From positions 21,548 to 85,547 of the forward strand of contig JAYFNT010000032.1 in the NCBI GenBank assembly GCA_034933285.1: a stretch of 64,000 nt of DNA, given 5' to 3'. The stretch is from RPRC01 sp034933285. Lineage in GTDB: Bacteria; Desulfobacterota; Desulfuromonadia; Geobacterales; Geobacteraceae. Position 1 is the first letter of the stretch. Every line of letters starts with the position of its first letter. Below, piece after piece: positions 33,529-42,715 of the stretch. The notes beneath the pieces were generated by a model. That model was not told where the DNA came from, did no database searches, and saw only the letters and a list, made by a program, of their open reading frames with translations. Position numbers and translations under genes: made by a program.

Positions 33529-34446
33529 TCATGCCCCGCCCATGAGCCGGGCCATGATCGCCTTCTGGATGTGCAGCCGGTTTTCCGCCTCGTCCCAGAC
33601 CACGGAACAGGGTCCTTCGATGACCTCGTCGGTAATCTCTTCGTCCCGGTGGGCAGGCAGGCAGTGCATCACGATGCAGTCCTTTTTCGCCAGTTTCACT
33701 GTCTCGGCGTTGAGCTGGAAACCGGCAAAGGCCTTCTCGCGCGCCTTCTGCTCCTCCTCCTGCCCCATGCTGGCCCAGACGTCGGTGTTGAGGACGTCTG
33801 CGTCCTTCACCGCCTCTTTCGGGTCGTCAGTCACTATTATGGAAGATTTCCCGTTTGCGCGCGCCCATTCCAGGACCTTCGCATCCGGCTGGTAGCCCGG
33901 CGGGCAAGCAAGCGTCAAATCGAAACCGAATATGGCCGCCGCCTCGATCCAGGTATTGGCCATGTTGTTGCCGTCGCCGACCCACGAGAACTTCAGGCCC
34001 TGGTAACCGCCCTTGTGCTCTACGACAGTCATTATGTCGGCCATAATCTGGCAGGGGTGGAACAGATCGGTCAGGCCATTGATGACCGGTATGGTAGAAT
34101 AGCGGGCCAGTTCCTCGACAATCTCCTGGCCATAGGTGCGGATCATGATTCCGTCGCAATAACGGGACAAGGTGCGGGCCGTATCCTTGATCGGCTCCCC
34201 CCGCCCCATCTGGGACGTGGCGGAAGAGATGAACAAGCCGTGACCGCCCAGCTGGTAGATGCCCACTTCAAAGGAAACCCTGGTGCGGGTTGAGGACTTC
34301 TCGAAGATCATGGCCAGGGCCTTTCCCTTCAGGATGCGATGCTTGTCCCCGTCTTTCAGCTTCTTCTTCAGCTCAAGGGCAAGATCGAGAAGGCCGTCCA
34401 GTTCCTTCCTGGAAAAATCATGAAGCGACAAAAAATCCTTTTTCAT
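33529..34446 (-). CDS. argF: Ornithine carbamoyltransferase
   Basis: The 305-residue enzyme makes citrulline from carbamoyl phosphate and ornithine. The carbamoyl-phosphate loop SSTRTRVSFE, the HPCQIMAD motif and the ornithine-binding MHCLPAHRDEE are present. The ATG at 34446 has GAGGGATACTCA ahead. The gene follows argD after about 230 bases filled by a pair of dispersed repeats. Confidence 0.97.
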   Translation of the reverse strand: MKKDFLSLHDFSRKELDGLLDLALELKKKLKDGDKHRILKGKALAMIFEKSSTRTRVSFEVGIYQLGGHGLFISSATSQMGRGEPIKDTARTLSRYCDGIMIRTYGQEIVEELARYSTIPVINGLTDLFHPCQIMADIMTVVEHKGGYQGLKFSWVGDGNNMANTWIEAAAIFGFDLTLACPPGYQPDAKVLEWARANGKSSIIVTDDPKEAVKDADVLNTDVWASMGQEEEQKAREKAFAGFQLNAETVKLAKKDCIVMHCLPAHRDEEITDEVIEGPCSVVWDEAENRLHIQKAIMARLMGGA

Positions 34447-34572
34447 TGAGTATCCCTCTGTTCATTTCAATGATGGGACGCAGCAACTGCGCCCTTGGAA
34501 ACATGATGCGGGAGCCCGTCAAAAATAAGTGATTATGGAAAGTTTTGATTCTTTAAAATCCGGACGCCTTGA

Positions 34573-34657
34573 TTCGTCATTCCGGCGCAAGCCGGAATCC
34601 AGTCTATTCATGAGCTATCATAACTTTTGGACCCCTGCTTGCGCTGGGGTGACAACC
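34573..34657. repeat. Pair of CATTCCGGCGCAAGCCGGAATCC-type dispersed repeats
   Basis: Two hairpins, ATTCCGGC/GCCGGAAT and CCCCTGC...GCTGGGGTGAC, stand in opposite orientation about 35 bases apart in the argD-argF gap. Related to 30673-30710. Confidence 0.75.
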
Positions 34658-34676
34658 TAAAGTTACACTATCAAAA

Positions 34677-35867
34677 CTAGACTTCCGCCAGTATGCCGTC
34701 CAGGATCAGCAACATTTCATCGATCTCTTCTTTGGTGACAACCAGCGGCGGCACGAACCTGAGTACCGTATCGTGGGTGCAGTTCAAAAGCAGACCGCGC
34801 TCGTGACCCTTGCGGATGATGTCCGCCCCCGGGATCGAAAGGCCCATGCCGATCATCAGGCCTATTCCCCGGACCTCGGTGACGAAGGGATATCTGCCTC
34901 CCACTTCCGCCAGCCTTCCCTGCAGGTAGTCACCCGTCCGTATGACCTGTTCAAGGAATCCCTTGTCGCTGATGGTGCGCACCGCGGCTACAGCAGCAGC
35001 AGTGACCAGGGGATTGCCGCCGAAGGTCGATCCGTGGCTTCCGGGAGTGAATGCCGTGGCAAATTCGTCTTTCGTCAGCATTGCACCGATCGGAGCGCCG
35101 CCGGCCAGAGCCTTGGCAAGAGTCATGATGTCGGGCGCGACCCCGAAATGCTCATAGGCGAACAGATGCCCCGTCCGTCCCATGCCAACCTGGACCTCGT
35201 CAAAAATCAGCAGCACGGAATGCCTGTCGCAGATGCGGCGGATCTCGCGGAAATAGTCCCGTGAAGGGACATTGACGCCGCTCTCTCCCTGGATGGGCTC
35301 AAGCATTACCGCACAGGTGCGGGAGCTTATGGCCTTTTCAAGGGCTTCCACGTCGTTGTAAGGGACATGGGTGAAACCATGCAGGAGCGGATCGAAAAAA
35401 CGCTGGATCTTTTCCTGCCCGGTTGCCGAAAGGGTCGCCATGGTGCGGCCGTGGAACGATTCGGAGGCGGTTATTATCTCGAAGCGCTCCGGTCCGTATT
35501 TTTCCCGGCTGTATTTCCGCGCCAGCTTGATGGCAGCCTCGTTGGCTTCCGCCCCGCTGTTGCAGAAGAACACCTTGTCGGCAAACGAGTTCTCGCAGAG
35601 CAGCTCGGCCAGTTCGATCTGGGGCGGGATATGGTAGAGGTTGGAGCAGTGGATCATTTCCCCTGCCTGCTTGCGCAGCGCTTCAACTATTCTCGGGTGG
35701 CAATGGCCCAGGTTGTTTACCGCGATGCCTGCCAGAAAATCCAGGTACTCCTTGCCGTCGGCGTCCCATACCCGGCACCCTTTGCCCTTCATGGCGACTA
35801 TGGGGTACCTGCCGTAGTTCTTCATCACATATTTGTCAGCTTTTTCCATCCATTGCTGGGAATTCAT
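34677..35867 (-). CDS. argD: Acetylornithine aminotransferase
   Basis: This 396-residue class III aminotransferase acts on N-acetylglutamate semialdehyde and, in many bacteria, on the succinyl-diaminopimelate intermediate. Visible motifs are FCNSGAEANEAAIK, LLIFDEVQVGMGRTG with the cofactor Asp, and the PLP Lys in TLAKALAGGAPIGA. Its start has GGAGATCAGATC ahead and overlaps the argB stop by four bases, so the two are translationally coupled. Confidence 0.96.
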   Translation of the reverse strand: MNSQQWMEKADKYVMKNYGRYPIVAMKGKGCRVWDADGKEYLDFLAGIAVNNLGHCHPRIVEALRKQAGEMIHCSNLYHIPPQIELAELLCENSFADKVFFCNSGAEANEAAIKLARKYSREKYGPERFEIITASESFHGRTMATLSATGQEKIQRFFDPLLHGFTHVPYNDVEALEKAISSRTCAVMLEPIQGESGVNVPSRDYFREIRRICDRHSVLLIFDEVQVGMGRTGHLFAYEHFGVAPDIMTLAKALAGGAPIGAMLTKDEFATAFTPGSHGSTFGGNPLVTAAAVAAVRTISDKGFLEQVIRTGDYLQGRLAEVGGRYPFVTEVRGIGLMIGMGLSIPGADIIRKGHERGLLLNCTHDTVLRFVPPLVVTKEEIDEMLLILDGILAEV

Positions 35868-36742
35868 GATCTGATCTCCGTTCCTATCCCTACATCGGTG
35901 AATATCTCGAGCAAAACGGCATGCTCAACTCGTCCGTCAATGATGTGGGCCTTGCCCGTTCCCTCCTGAAGTGCCTCCACGCAGCAAGTCACCTTCGGGA
36001 TCATGCCGCCGGTGATGACGCCTTCGTCAATGAGTCCCGGGATGTCGGCCAGCCTGATACTGGAAAGGAGCTCACCGTCGCGGTCCTTTACGCCGGATAC
36101 GTCCGTGAGGAGGATGAGCTTTTCCGCCTTGAGGGCCGCGGCTACCTTGCCGGCGACAATGTCGGCGTTGATGTTGTAGCTCTCACCGTCGGCTCCCACC
36201 CCGACCGGGGCGATGACCGGGATGAAGCGTTCCTTTTCCAGGGTCTCGATAATGGTCGGATCGACCCTGTTGATCCGGCCGACGAAGCCGATATCGAGTT
36301 TTTCAACCGTGCCGTCCTCCCTGGTTACTTCCTGGAAGAGCTTGTCGCACAGGAGCAGGCCGCCGTCCTTTCCCGAGAGTCCCACTGCCTTGCCGCCTTG
36401 TTGGTTGATATTGCCGACCACTTCACGGTTCACCTGGCCGGTCAGCACCATCTCCACCACTCCCATGGTTGCCGCGTCGGTGACGCGCATCCCGCGAACG
36501 AACTCGGAAACGATCCCGTATCGCTTGAGGGTCTCGTTGATCTGTGGGCCGCCGCCATGAACAATCACCGGGTTGATGCCAATGTATTTCAGCAGGATGA
36601 TGTCAAGGGCGAAGGACCTTTTCAGGGCTTCGTCAGCCATGGCGTGGCCGCCGTATTTGATGACGATCGTCTTGCCGCTGAATCTGCGAATGTAGGGCAG
36701 GGCCTCCAGCAGTGTGTTGGCCTTTTCAATCAGTTTTTGCAT
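35864..36742 (-). CDS. argB: Acetylglutamate kinase
   Basis: The 292-residue amino acid kinase phosphorylates N-acetylglutamate, the committed step of arginine synthesis. VIKYGGHAMAD, VHGGGPQIN, the substrate loop LVLTGQVNREVV-like and GGMIPKVTCC are visible. The N-terminal helix before the core (MQKLIEKANTLLEALPYI) marks the hexameric, arginine-inhibited type. The ATG at 36742 has GGAGACGTCAC ahead; upstream codons to 36763 are not conserved. First gene of the arginine run in this window. Confidence 0.96.
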   Translation of the reverse strand: MQKLIEKANTLLEALPYIRRFSGKTIVIKYGGHAMADEALKRSFALDIILLKYIGINPVIVHGGGPQINETLKRYGIVSEFVRGMRVTDAATMGVVEMVLTGQVNREVVGNINQQGGKAVGLSGKDGGLLLCDKLFQEVTREDGTVEKLDIGFVGRINRVDPTIIETLEKERFIPVIAPVGVGADGESYNINADIVAGKVAAALKAEKLILLTDVSGVKDRDGELLSSIRLADIPGLIDEGVITGGMIPKVTCCVEALQEGTGKAHIIDGRVEHAVLLEIFTDVGIGTEIRS

Positions 36743-36784
36743 GTGACGTCTCCATCCCCGCAAGCGTCATTCATTGGGGATCAT

Positions 36785-36844
36785 GTAGGGGCGATCCTCG
36801 TGATCGCCCTCTTGCGGGCAACCACAGGGGGTTGCCCCTACAAC
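36785..36844. repeat. GTAGGGGCGAT / TTGCCCCTAC dispersed repeat
   Basis: The ends are GTAGGGGCGATC and GGGGTTGCCCCTAC, inverted relative to one another. Same family as 27428-27491. Confidence 0.8.
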
Positions 36845-36850
36845 TAGTTG

Positions 36851-36977
36851 AAATCCCCCTCAATCCCCCTTTCATAAAGGGGGAGGCATAAAAGGAAAAG
36901 CGGTTCTTCCTCTTTAGAGAAAGGAGGCATCCTATCTCTCCCCCCTTTATGAAAGGGGGGCCGGGGGGGGATTTCCA
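36851..36977. repeat. Inverted AAATCCCCCTCAATCCCCC element
   Basis: The left arm AAATCCCCCTCAATCCCCC with TTTCATAAAGGGGGA and the right arm CCCCCCTTTATGAAAGGGGG with GGGGGGATTTCC flank about 50 bases. A second copy is at 45644-45745. Confidence 0.85.
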
Positions 36978-36988
36978 GACGGTTGCCT

Positions 36989-39616
36989 TTACCCAACCAG
37001 CTCGTACAGTTTCTCCAACGCCTCGCCCAGCTTCTCCGGCTGGCTGCCGCCGGCCTGTGCCAGCTCCGGCTTGCCGCCGCCGCTTCCCCCGATGATCGGC
37101 GCCAGTCCCTTGATTAGATCGCCTGCGCGGAAACGGCCGGTAAGGTCTTTCGTCACCGCCACCAGGAGGGTGGCCTTGCCGTCCTTCTCGGTTCCAATGG
37201 CAATGACGCCGGAGCCGATGCGGTCTTTCAGGGTGTCGGACAGTTCGCGCAGCCCCTTCGGATCATCCATGTCGACCTTGACCGCCAGTGCCTTTATTCC
37301 GCCGATGTCCCGAGCGCCGGCCAGCAGATCCGCCGAGGCAGATGCATTGATCTTGCCCTGCAGGGCTTCGATCTCCCGCTGCAGCTCCTTCTGGCGGGCG
37401 ATCAGGCGGGCAACCTTGTCCACCGTGTCACCCCCTTCGGCTTTCAAGAGCGATGCGATCCTGTTCCTCTCCTCTTCCAGGTGGCGTGCATAACGCAATG
37501 CCCCCATGCCGGTAAGCGCCTCTATTCGCCGGACCCCGGCAGCGATACCCGATTCCGATACGATCTTGAACAGGCCGATATCCCCTGCTGCCCGCACATG
37601 GGTTCCGCCGCAGAGCTCGGCGCTGATTTCGCCCACCTTGACAACACGCACCCGGTCGCCGTATTTCTCGTCGAAAAGTGCCGTTGCGCCGCTCTCCATG
37701 GCCTTGTCCAATGCCATTTCCCGCGCCGTAACCTCTGAATTGTCCATTATATTCGCGTTCACCAGGTCTTCCACCCGGTCCAGCTCTTCCTCCGTCATGG
37801 CGGAAAAGTGGGTGAAGTCAAAACGCAGGTGGTCCTTGTTCACCAGGGAGCCGGACTGTTTCACATGGTCACCCAGCACTTCCCGCAGGGCAGCCTGGAG
37901 CAGGTGGGTTGCGGTGTGGTTGCGGGCGGTCGCGGCCCTTTCCGCTTCGGCCACCTTGAGATCGGCGGCATCGCCGACTTGCACGGTTCCTTCCTTCACT
38001 CTGGCCCGGTGGACCACCAGGTCGGGCATCGGTTTCAGGGTGGTGAGGACTTCCAGGTGCGCACTCCCGGTTGAGATTTCCCCGCTGTCGCCTGCCTGGC
38101 CGCCGCTCTCGCCGTAAAACGGCGTGCTCTCGGTAATCACGTCCACTTCTTCCCCGGGCCCAGCCTCTTCAACCTTGACGCCATCCCGCACAATTGCGGT
38201 GATAACTGAATATGCCGTATGTTCGTCATAGCCGGTGAAGGCGGTGCGGAGCCCCTCCCCATGGAGGTTCTTGTAGACGGCCGACACCTTTTCGTCACCC
38301 GATCCTTTCCAATGCTCCCTGGCAAGCTCCCGCTGGCGCTCCATGCAGATTTCGAACCCTGCCTCATCCACGGTGAATCCTTCACTCTGGACGATGTCGG
38401 CGGTCAAGTCGACTGGAAATCCATAAGTGTCATAGAGCTTGAAAACAGTTTCGCCGGGGATAACCGCAAGCCCCTGATCTTTCAGAGAGGCCACTTCGTC
38501 GTTCAGAATCCTGAGGCCGTTGTCCAGGGTTTCCGCAAATCGCTCCTCTTCCGCCCGTACGACCTTCCTGATGTACTCCTCACGCTGGAGCAGATCGGGA
38601 TAGGCGTCTCCCATGATCGTACTGACGGCATCAACCATCCGGTAGAGGACCGGCTCCGACACACCGAGCATCTTGGCATGGCGGGCGGCGCGGCGCATGA
38701 TGCGTCGCAGCACGTAGCCGCGGCCCTCGTTGCTGGGAAGGACACCGTCGCAGATAAGGAAAGTGATGGCCCGGGAATGATCGGCAATGACCCGCATGGA
38801 AACATCGTCTTTCCTGTCTTCACGGTAGCGCTTGCCGGCCAGCTTCTCCACGTGGCGGATGATGCCCTGGATAAGGTCGGTGTCGTAGTTGGAAGTCACG
38901 CCCTGCATGACCGTGGCGATGCGCTCCAGGCCCATGCCGGTGTCCACTGAGGGCTTGGGCAGGGGGGTCATTACCCCCTTGGCGTCCCGGTTGAACTGCA
39001 TGAAGACATTGTTCCATATTTCCATGTAACGATCGCAGTCGCAGCCCACGGCGCAATCCGGGCTGTCGCAGCCGGTCCCGGGGCCGTTGTCCCAGAAGAT
39101 CTCGGTGCAGGGGCCGCAGGGGCCGGTGTCTCCCATTGACCAGAAGTTGTCTTCGTCGAAGCGAAAGATCCGTTCCAGCGGCACTCCCTCCTGCCTGTGC
39201 CAGATATCCGCCGCCTCGTCATCATCCTTGTAGACCGTGACATACAGCCTGTTTTTGTCCAGCTTTAGGTCTTCAGTCAGGAATTCCCAGGCAAAGGCGA
39301 TGGCCTCTTTCTTGAAATAATCGCCAAAGGAAAAATTCCCCAGCATCTCGAAAAAGGTATGGTGACGCGCAGTCCGCCCCACGTTCTCCAGGTCGTTGTG
39401 CTTGCCCCCGGCACGCACGCATTTCTGTGAACTGCAGGCCCTGATATAATCGCGTTTTTCCAGGCCCAGGAACAGGTCCTTGAACTGGTTCATACCCGCA
39501 TTGGTGAACAGAAGGGTCGGGTCGTTCTTCGGAATGAGTTTGGAACTCTGCACGACAGTGTGTCCCCGGTCGGCGAAATATTTAAGGAATCTTTCCCGTA
39601 TTTCTTTTCCAGTCAT
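36989..39616 (-). CDS. alaS: Alanyl-tRNA synthetase
   Basis: The 875-residue class II synthetase charges tRNA-Ala. The catalytic core begins IRERFLKYFADRGH and includes TARHHTFFEMLGNFSFGDYFK. The editing domain has the zinc ligands HTATH and CGGTHV. The C-terminal glycine-rich SGGGKPELAQAGG belongs to the DHHA1 domain. The start has GGGAGATTCC ahead. It follows recX, as in many proteobacteria, after a gap filled by a complete dispersed repeat. Confidence 0.97.
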   Translation of the reverse strand: MTGKEIRERFLKYFADRGHTVVQSSKLIPKNDPTLLFTNAGMNQFKDLFLGLEKRDYIRACSSQKCVRAGGKHNDLENVGRTARHHTFFEMLGNFSFGDYFKKEAIAFAWEFLTEDLKLDKNRLYVTVYKDDDEAADIWHRQEGVPLERIFRFDEDNFWSMGDTGPCGPCTEIFWDNGPGTGCDSPDCAVGCDCDRYMEIWNNVFMQFNRDAKGVMTPLPKPSVDTGMGLERIATVMQGVTSNYDTDLIQGIIRHVEKLAGKRYREDRKDDVSMRVIADHSRAITFLICDGVLPSNEGRGYVLRRIMRRAARHAKMLGVSEPVLYRMVDAVSTIMGDAYPDLLQREEYIRKVVRAEEERFAETLDNGLRILNDEVASLKDQGLAVIPGETVFKLYDTYGFPVDLTADIVQSEGFTVDEAGFEICMERQRELAREHWKGSGDEKVSAVYKNLHGEGLRTAFTGYDEHTAYSVITAIVRDGVKVEEAGPGEEVDVITESTPFYGESGGQAGDSGEISTGSAHLEVLTTLKPMPDLVVHRARVKEGTVQVGDAADLKVAEAERAATARNHTATHLLQAALREVLGDHVKQSGSLVNKDHLRFDFTHFSAMTEEELDRVEDLVNANIMDNSEVTAREMALDKAMESGATALFDEKYGDRVRVVKVGEISAELCGGTHVRAAGDIGLFKIVSESGIAAGVRRIEALTGMGALRYARHLEEERNRIASLLKAEGGDTVDKVARLIARQKELQREIEALQGKINASASADLLAGARDIGGIKALAVKVDMDDPKGLRELSDTLKDRIGSGVIAIGTEKDGKATLLVAVTKDLTGRFRAGDLIKGLAPIIGGSGGGKPELAQAGGSQPEKLGEALEKLYELVG

Positions 39617-39681
39617 GGAATCTCCCGCAAATATTGTTATATAGAGATTTATATTTATATATTCGAATCAAACCTACGGGC

Positions 39682-39786
39682 CACCCCTCACCCGGCCTGC
39701 GGCCACCCACTCCCTTAATGGAGAGGGTTATGTCCGTCCCTTCTCCCTCAAGGGAGAAGGTGTCCTGTCAGGACGGATGAGGGGGT
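39682..39786. repeat. Complete CTCACCCGG / GGATGAGGGGG dispersed repeat, two hairpins
   Basis: CCCCTCACCCGGCC opens the element, followed by hairpins CCCTTAATGG-type and CCTTCTCCCT/AGGGAGAAGG, and it closes with GGACGGATGAGGGGG. Same family as 22173-22281 and 49164-49270. It fills the recX-alaS gap. Confidence 0.85.
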
Positions 39787-39833
39787 CAAAACGAATTGCC
39801 TAATCCGCGTAAAAATAAAAAAGGGCACCCTCT

Positions 39834-40298
39834 CTACTCTGCCGGGCCGCGCAAAATCTTGAGTATTGCCGCAAGGGAGAAGCCGCGACGCTGGAAGTAG
39901 CTGATGACCCTTCGTTTCTGCCGATCATCCGTCTGCCGGAAATCGAATCCAGCGAATTTCCTGGCCATCAGGTCGGAAAGCACGGCGCTTTCTTCATGCT
40001 CGGCTTCCAGCCTCTGCAGGGCATGGGCGATTACGTCCTCCGCCACACCACGCCGCGACAGATCCGCCTTCAATCGACAGCCGTACCCCCTGCCGTTGCG
40101 GATGGCCGATTCGGCCCAGGTGAGGGCAAAGCGTTCGTCGTCCAGATAGCCCGACTGGCGGAGCTTGTCAATGACCCTTTCGGCCGTCATGTCAGGAAAG
40201 CCTTTCACTGCAAGCTTCCGTCTCAGTTCCGCCTCACTGTGGTCACGTCCGGCCAGGATTTTCAGAGCATATGTAACGGCGCGACGTTCGTCATCCAT
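39834..40298 (-). CDS. recX: Regulatory protein RecX
   Basis: The 154-residue helical protein has three RecX repeats, with ALKILAGRDHSEAELRRKL at the N terminus and VIDKLRQSGYLDDERFA in the middle, both typical. RecX binds RecA filaments and limits their activity. The start overlaps the end of pilT by eight bases. The recA-pilT-recX order places a pilus motor gene between the two recombination genes. Confidence 0.94.
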   Translation of the reverse strand: MDDERRAVTYALKILAGRDHSEAELRRKLAVKGFPDMTAERVIDKLRQSGYLDDERFALTWAESAIRNGRGYGCRLKADLSRRGVAEDVIAHALQRLEAEHEESAVLSDLMARKFAGFDFRQTDDRQKRRVISYFQRRGFSLAAILKILRGPAE

Positions 40299-41454
40299 TC
40301 CCGAACTTGTCGATGGGGACTTTTTCCTCCCCGTTTGCCTCGTGTTCCTTGTTCTCGAACTGGTCCCAGGAGAGATCCGATGTGGATGAAATGCCGGAAA
40401 TCTTCAGGGCGAAATCGTCGGGGTTGGTTGCCTGGCGCAGCGCCTCTTCGTAGGTTATCAACTTCCGCGTATAGAGGCTCATGAGCGACTGGTCAAAGCT
40501 CTGCATCCCGTATGAGGTGACTCCCTGCGCAATCGCATCGGGGATCTGCTTGGTCTTTTCCTTGTCGTCGATGCATTCCTTGACACGGGCGGTGCCGATC
40601 ATCACCTCGACCGCGGGAACCCTCCCCTTGCCGTCGGCCCTGGGTACGAGCCGCTGTGATATGACCCCCTTTATGACATTGGAAAGCTGCATCCTGATCT
40701 GGCGCTGGTGGAACGGAGGGAACACGGATATGATCCTGTTGACCGTCTCCGCGGCGTCCAGGGTATGCAGCGTCGACATGACCAGGTGGCCGGTTTCCGC
40801 CGCGGTCAGCGCGGTTTCGATGGTCTCCAGGTCGCGCATCTCACCGACGAGGATCACGTCCGGGTCCTGGCGCAGGGCGCTCTTCAGGGCATTGCCGAAG
40901 GAGAGGGTATCGAAACCTATCTCCCTTTGGCTGATGATGCTTTTCTTGTCCTTGTGCAGGTATTCCACCGGGTCTTCAACGGTTATGATGTTGCAGGTAC
41001 GGTTTTCGTTGATGTAATCGATCATCGCCGCAAGGGTGGTGGACTTGCCGCTGCCCGTGGTGCCGGTGACAAGGATCAGGCCGCGCTCCTCAAGGCTCAG
41101 CTTTTCCAGTACCTTGGGCATGTTGAGATTGGAAAAGGACGGCACGCCGAAAGCGATGATACGGAAGACCATGGCCACCGAGCCGCGCTGCGAGTAGGCA
41201 CTGACGCGGAAACGGCTGAGTCCCGGTATTCCGTAGGCCAGGTCCACTTCGAAGAACTCCTCGAAATGGGCTTTCTGCTTCTCGTTCATCATCGAGTAGG
41301 CCATCTGGCGAATGGTGTCAGCGGGCATGCGGGGCGCATTGGGTATGGGCCGCAACCTGCCGTCGATACGCACCACCGGTTGCAGTCCCGCCTTGATATG
41401 GATATCCGATCCCTTGGCCTTCACCGCTATCGTGAGAATATCGTTAAGTTCCAT
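40291..41454 (-). CDS. pilT: Type IV pilus retraction ATPase PilT
   Basis: The 387-residue hexameric ATPase powers pilus retraction. It has the N-terminal PAS-like domain, Walker A TGTTGSGKSTT, the Asp box TVEDPVEYLH, Walker B ILVGEMRDLET and the His box TGHLVMSTLHT. The retraction signature AIRNLIREGK is not seen in its usual form (ARVKECIDDKEKTKQIPDAI occupies the place). A 40-residue charged tail follows the family core. It lies three bases after the recA stop. Confidence 0.92.
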   Translation of the reverse strand: MELNDILTIAVKAKGSDIHIKAGLQPVVRIDGRLRPIPNAPRMPADTIRQMAYSMMNEKQKAHFEEFFEVDLAYGIPGLSRFRVSAYSQRGSVAMVFRIIAFGVPSFSNLNMPKVLEKLSLEERGLILVTGTTGSGKSTTLAAMIDYINENRTCNIITVEDPVEYLHKDKKSIISQREIGFDTLSFGNALKSALRQDPDVILVGEMRDLETIETALTAAETGHLVMSTLHTLDAAETVNRIISVFPPFHQRQIRMQLSNVIKGVISQRLVPRADGKGRVPAVEVMIGTARVKECIDDKEKTKQIPDAIAQGVTSYGMQSFDQSLMSLYTRKLITYEEALRQATNPDDFALKISGISSTSDLSWDQFENKEHEANGEEKVPIDKFGNG

Positions 41455-41457
41455 ATG

Positions 41458-42474
41458 CTATGCCTTTTCCTCCTGCGCCGCCGGGGCCGCAAGGCCCGCC
41501 TGTTCAAGAAGTTTCCCCTCGATCTCGGCAAGCATTTCGGGGTGGTCTTTAAGGAATATCCTGCTGTTTTCGCGTCCCTGTCCGATCCGTTCGCTGACGT
41601 AGGAGAACCAGGCGCCGCTCTTGTCGACGATGCCCCGGTCCACGGCCAGATCCAGGATGTCCCCGACCCGCGAGATCCCTTCGCCATACAGGATATCGAA
41701 CTCGACCTCGCGGAATGGCGGCGCAACCTTGTTTTTCACAACCTTGACCTTTGTTCGGGATCCGATCACGTCGTTGCCCTGCTTGAGCGTGGCGATCTTC
41801 CTGATGTCGAGACGGACCGAAGCGTAGAACTTGAGGGCATTGCCGCCCGTTGTCGTTTCGGGATTGCCGAACATCACGCCTATTTTCATACGGATCTGGT
41901 TGATGAAGATTACACAGCAGTTCGACTTGGATATGATGCCGGTCAGCTTCCGCAGGGCCTGGGACATGAGCCGCGCCTGGAGACCCATGTGCGAGTCGCC
42001 CATTTCCCCCTCGATTTCCGCCTTGGGAACCAGGGCTGCCACCGAGTCAACCACGAGCACATCGATAGCGCCGCTCCTGACCAGCATTTCCGCTATCTCA
42101 AGGGCCTGCTCCCCGGTATCGGGCTGGGAGACCAGGAGGTCGTCGGTCCTTACGCCGAGCTTCCTGGCATAGCCGATATCCAGGGCATGTTCGGCGTCGA
42201 TGAAGGCTGCGATACCCCCGAGTTTATGGGCCTCAGCCACGATGTGCAGGGCCAGGGTGGTCTTGCCGGACGACTCGGGACCGAAGATTTCTATCACGCG
42301 GCCACGTGGCACCCCGCCAACTCCGAGGGCCATGTCCAGGGAAATGGAACCTGTGGGAATTGCGGCCACATCAGGCAAGGGCTCATCACTTCCCAAACGC
42401 ATTATGGCGCCTTTGCCGAACTGCTTTTCGATCTGGCTTACCGCGAGATCAACCGCCTTTTCTCTTTCCTGCAT
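41458..42474 (-). CDS. recA: Recombinase RecA
   Basis: The 338-residue RecA catalyses strand exchange and triggers the SOS response. Walker A GPESSGKTTL, Walker B VLVVDSVAAL, the DNA-binding loops and the NQIRMKIGVMFGNPETTTGG motif (in part) are present. The C-terminal acidic tail is short (AAQEEKA). The start has GGAGGCGATATCC ahead, and a sigma-70-like promoter is at 42543-42571. I did not find a convincing LexA box. Confidence 0.98.
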   Translation of the reverse strand: MQEREKAVDLAVSQIEKQFGKGAIMRLGSDEPLPDVAAIPTGSISLDMALGVGGVPRGRVIEIFGPESSGKTTLALHIVAEAHKLGGIAAFIDAEHALDIGYARKLGVRTDDLLVSQPDTGEQALEIAEMLVRSGAIDVLVVDSVAALVPKAEIEGEMGDSHMGLQARLMSQALRKLTGIISKSNCCVIFINQIRMKIGVMFGNPETTTGGNALKFYASVRLDIRKIATLKQGNDVIGSRTKVKVVKNKVAPPFREVEFDILYGEGISRVGDILDLAVDRGIVDKSGAWFSYVSERIGQGRENSRIFLKDHPEMLAEIEGKLLEQAGLAAPAAQEEKA

Positions 42475-42542
42475 GGATATCGCCTCCTGTCGTCAAGTCT
42501 CCGGGTACCGCCACGCCGTGTCCGGGAACGGCGACGGACCAG

Positions 42543-42571
42543 AAATAGCACAATTTACGTTGGTTTTTCAA
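42543..42571 (-). promoter_or_regulatory. Sigma-70-like promoter of recA
   Basis: The minus strand has TTGAAA, 17 bases, then CTATTT, ending about 70 bases before the recA start. Confidence 0.5.
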
Positions 42572-42605
42572 GTTATCTTTGCCCCGCGGGCAAAGGAGGT
42601 TGTCA

Positions 42606-42715
42606 GGCTGAAGGCTGAAGGGAAAACCTTGGGATAAGTCCTCTGACTTCCAGATTCTGAATTCTGCTTTTACCTTCGGTCTTCAGCCTTCAGCCTTGCC
42701 TTCAAATCTTTCAGT
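42606..42715. repeat. Inverted 7-mer GGCTGAA arrays in the cinA-recA gap
   Basis: The left arm AGGCTGAAGGCTGAAGG is at 42606-42622. The right arm on the minus strand reads AGACTGA, AAGATTT, GAAGGCA, AGGCTGA, AGGCTGA, AGACCGA. The TGA of the first unit is the cinA stop codon. Confidence 0.75.

Noticed and set aside
32196..33545. Plus-strand open frame of 449 codons opposite argG
   Set aside because: It lies fully antisense to a well-conserved gene, has no binding site and its composition follows the codon pattern of argG.
42475..42600. LexA box upstream of recA
   Set aside because: No sequence fits the GGTT-N2-C-N4-G-N3-ACC type pattern known for Geobacter LexA; only GGTTTTTCAAG gives a partial match.
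40708..42618. Plus-strand open frame of 636 codons opposite pilT and recA
   Set aside because: It is antisense to two certain genes and has no recognisable domain; a product of high GC third positions.
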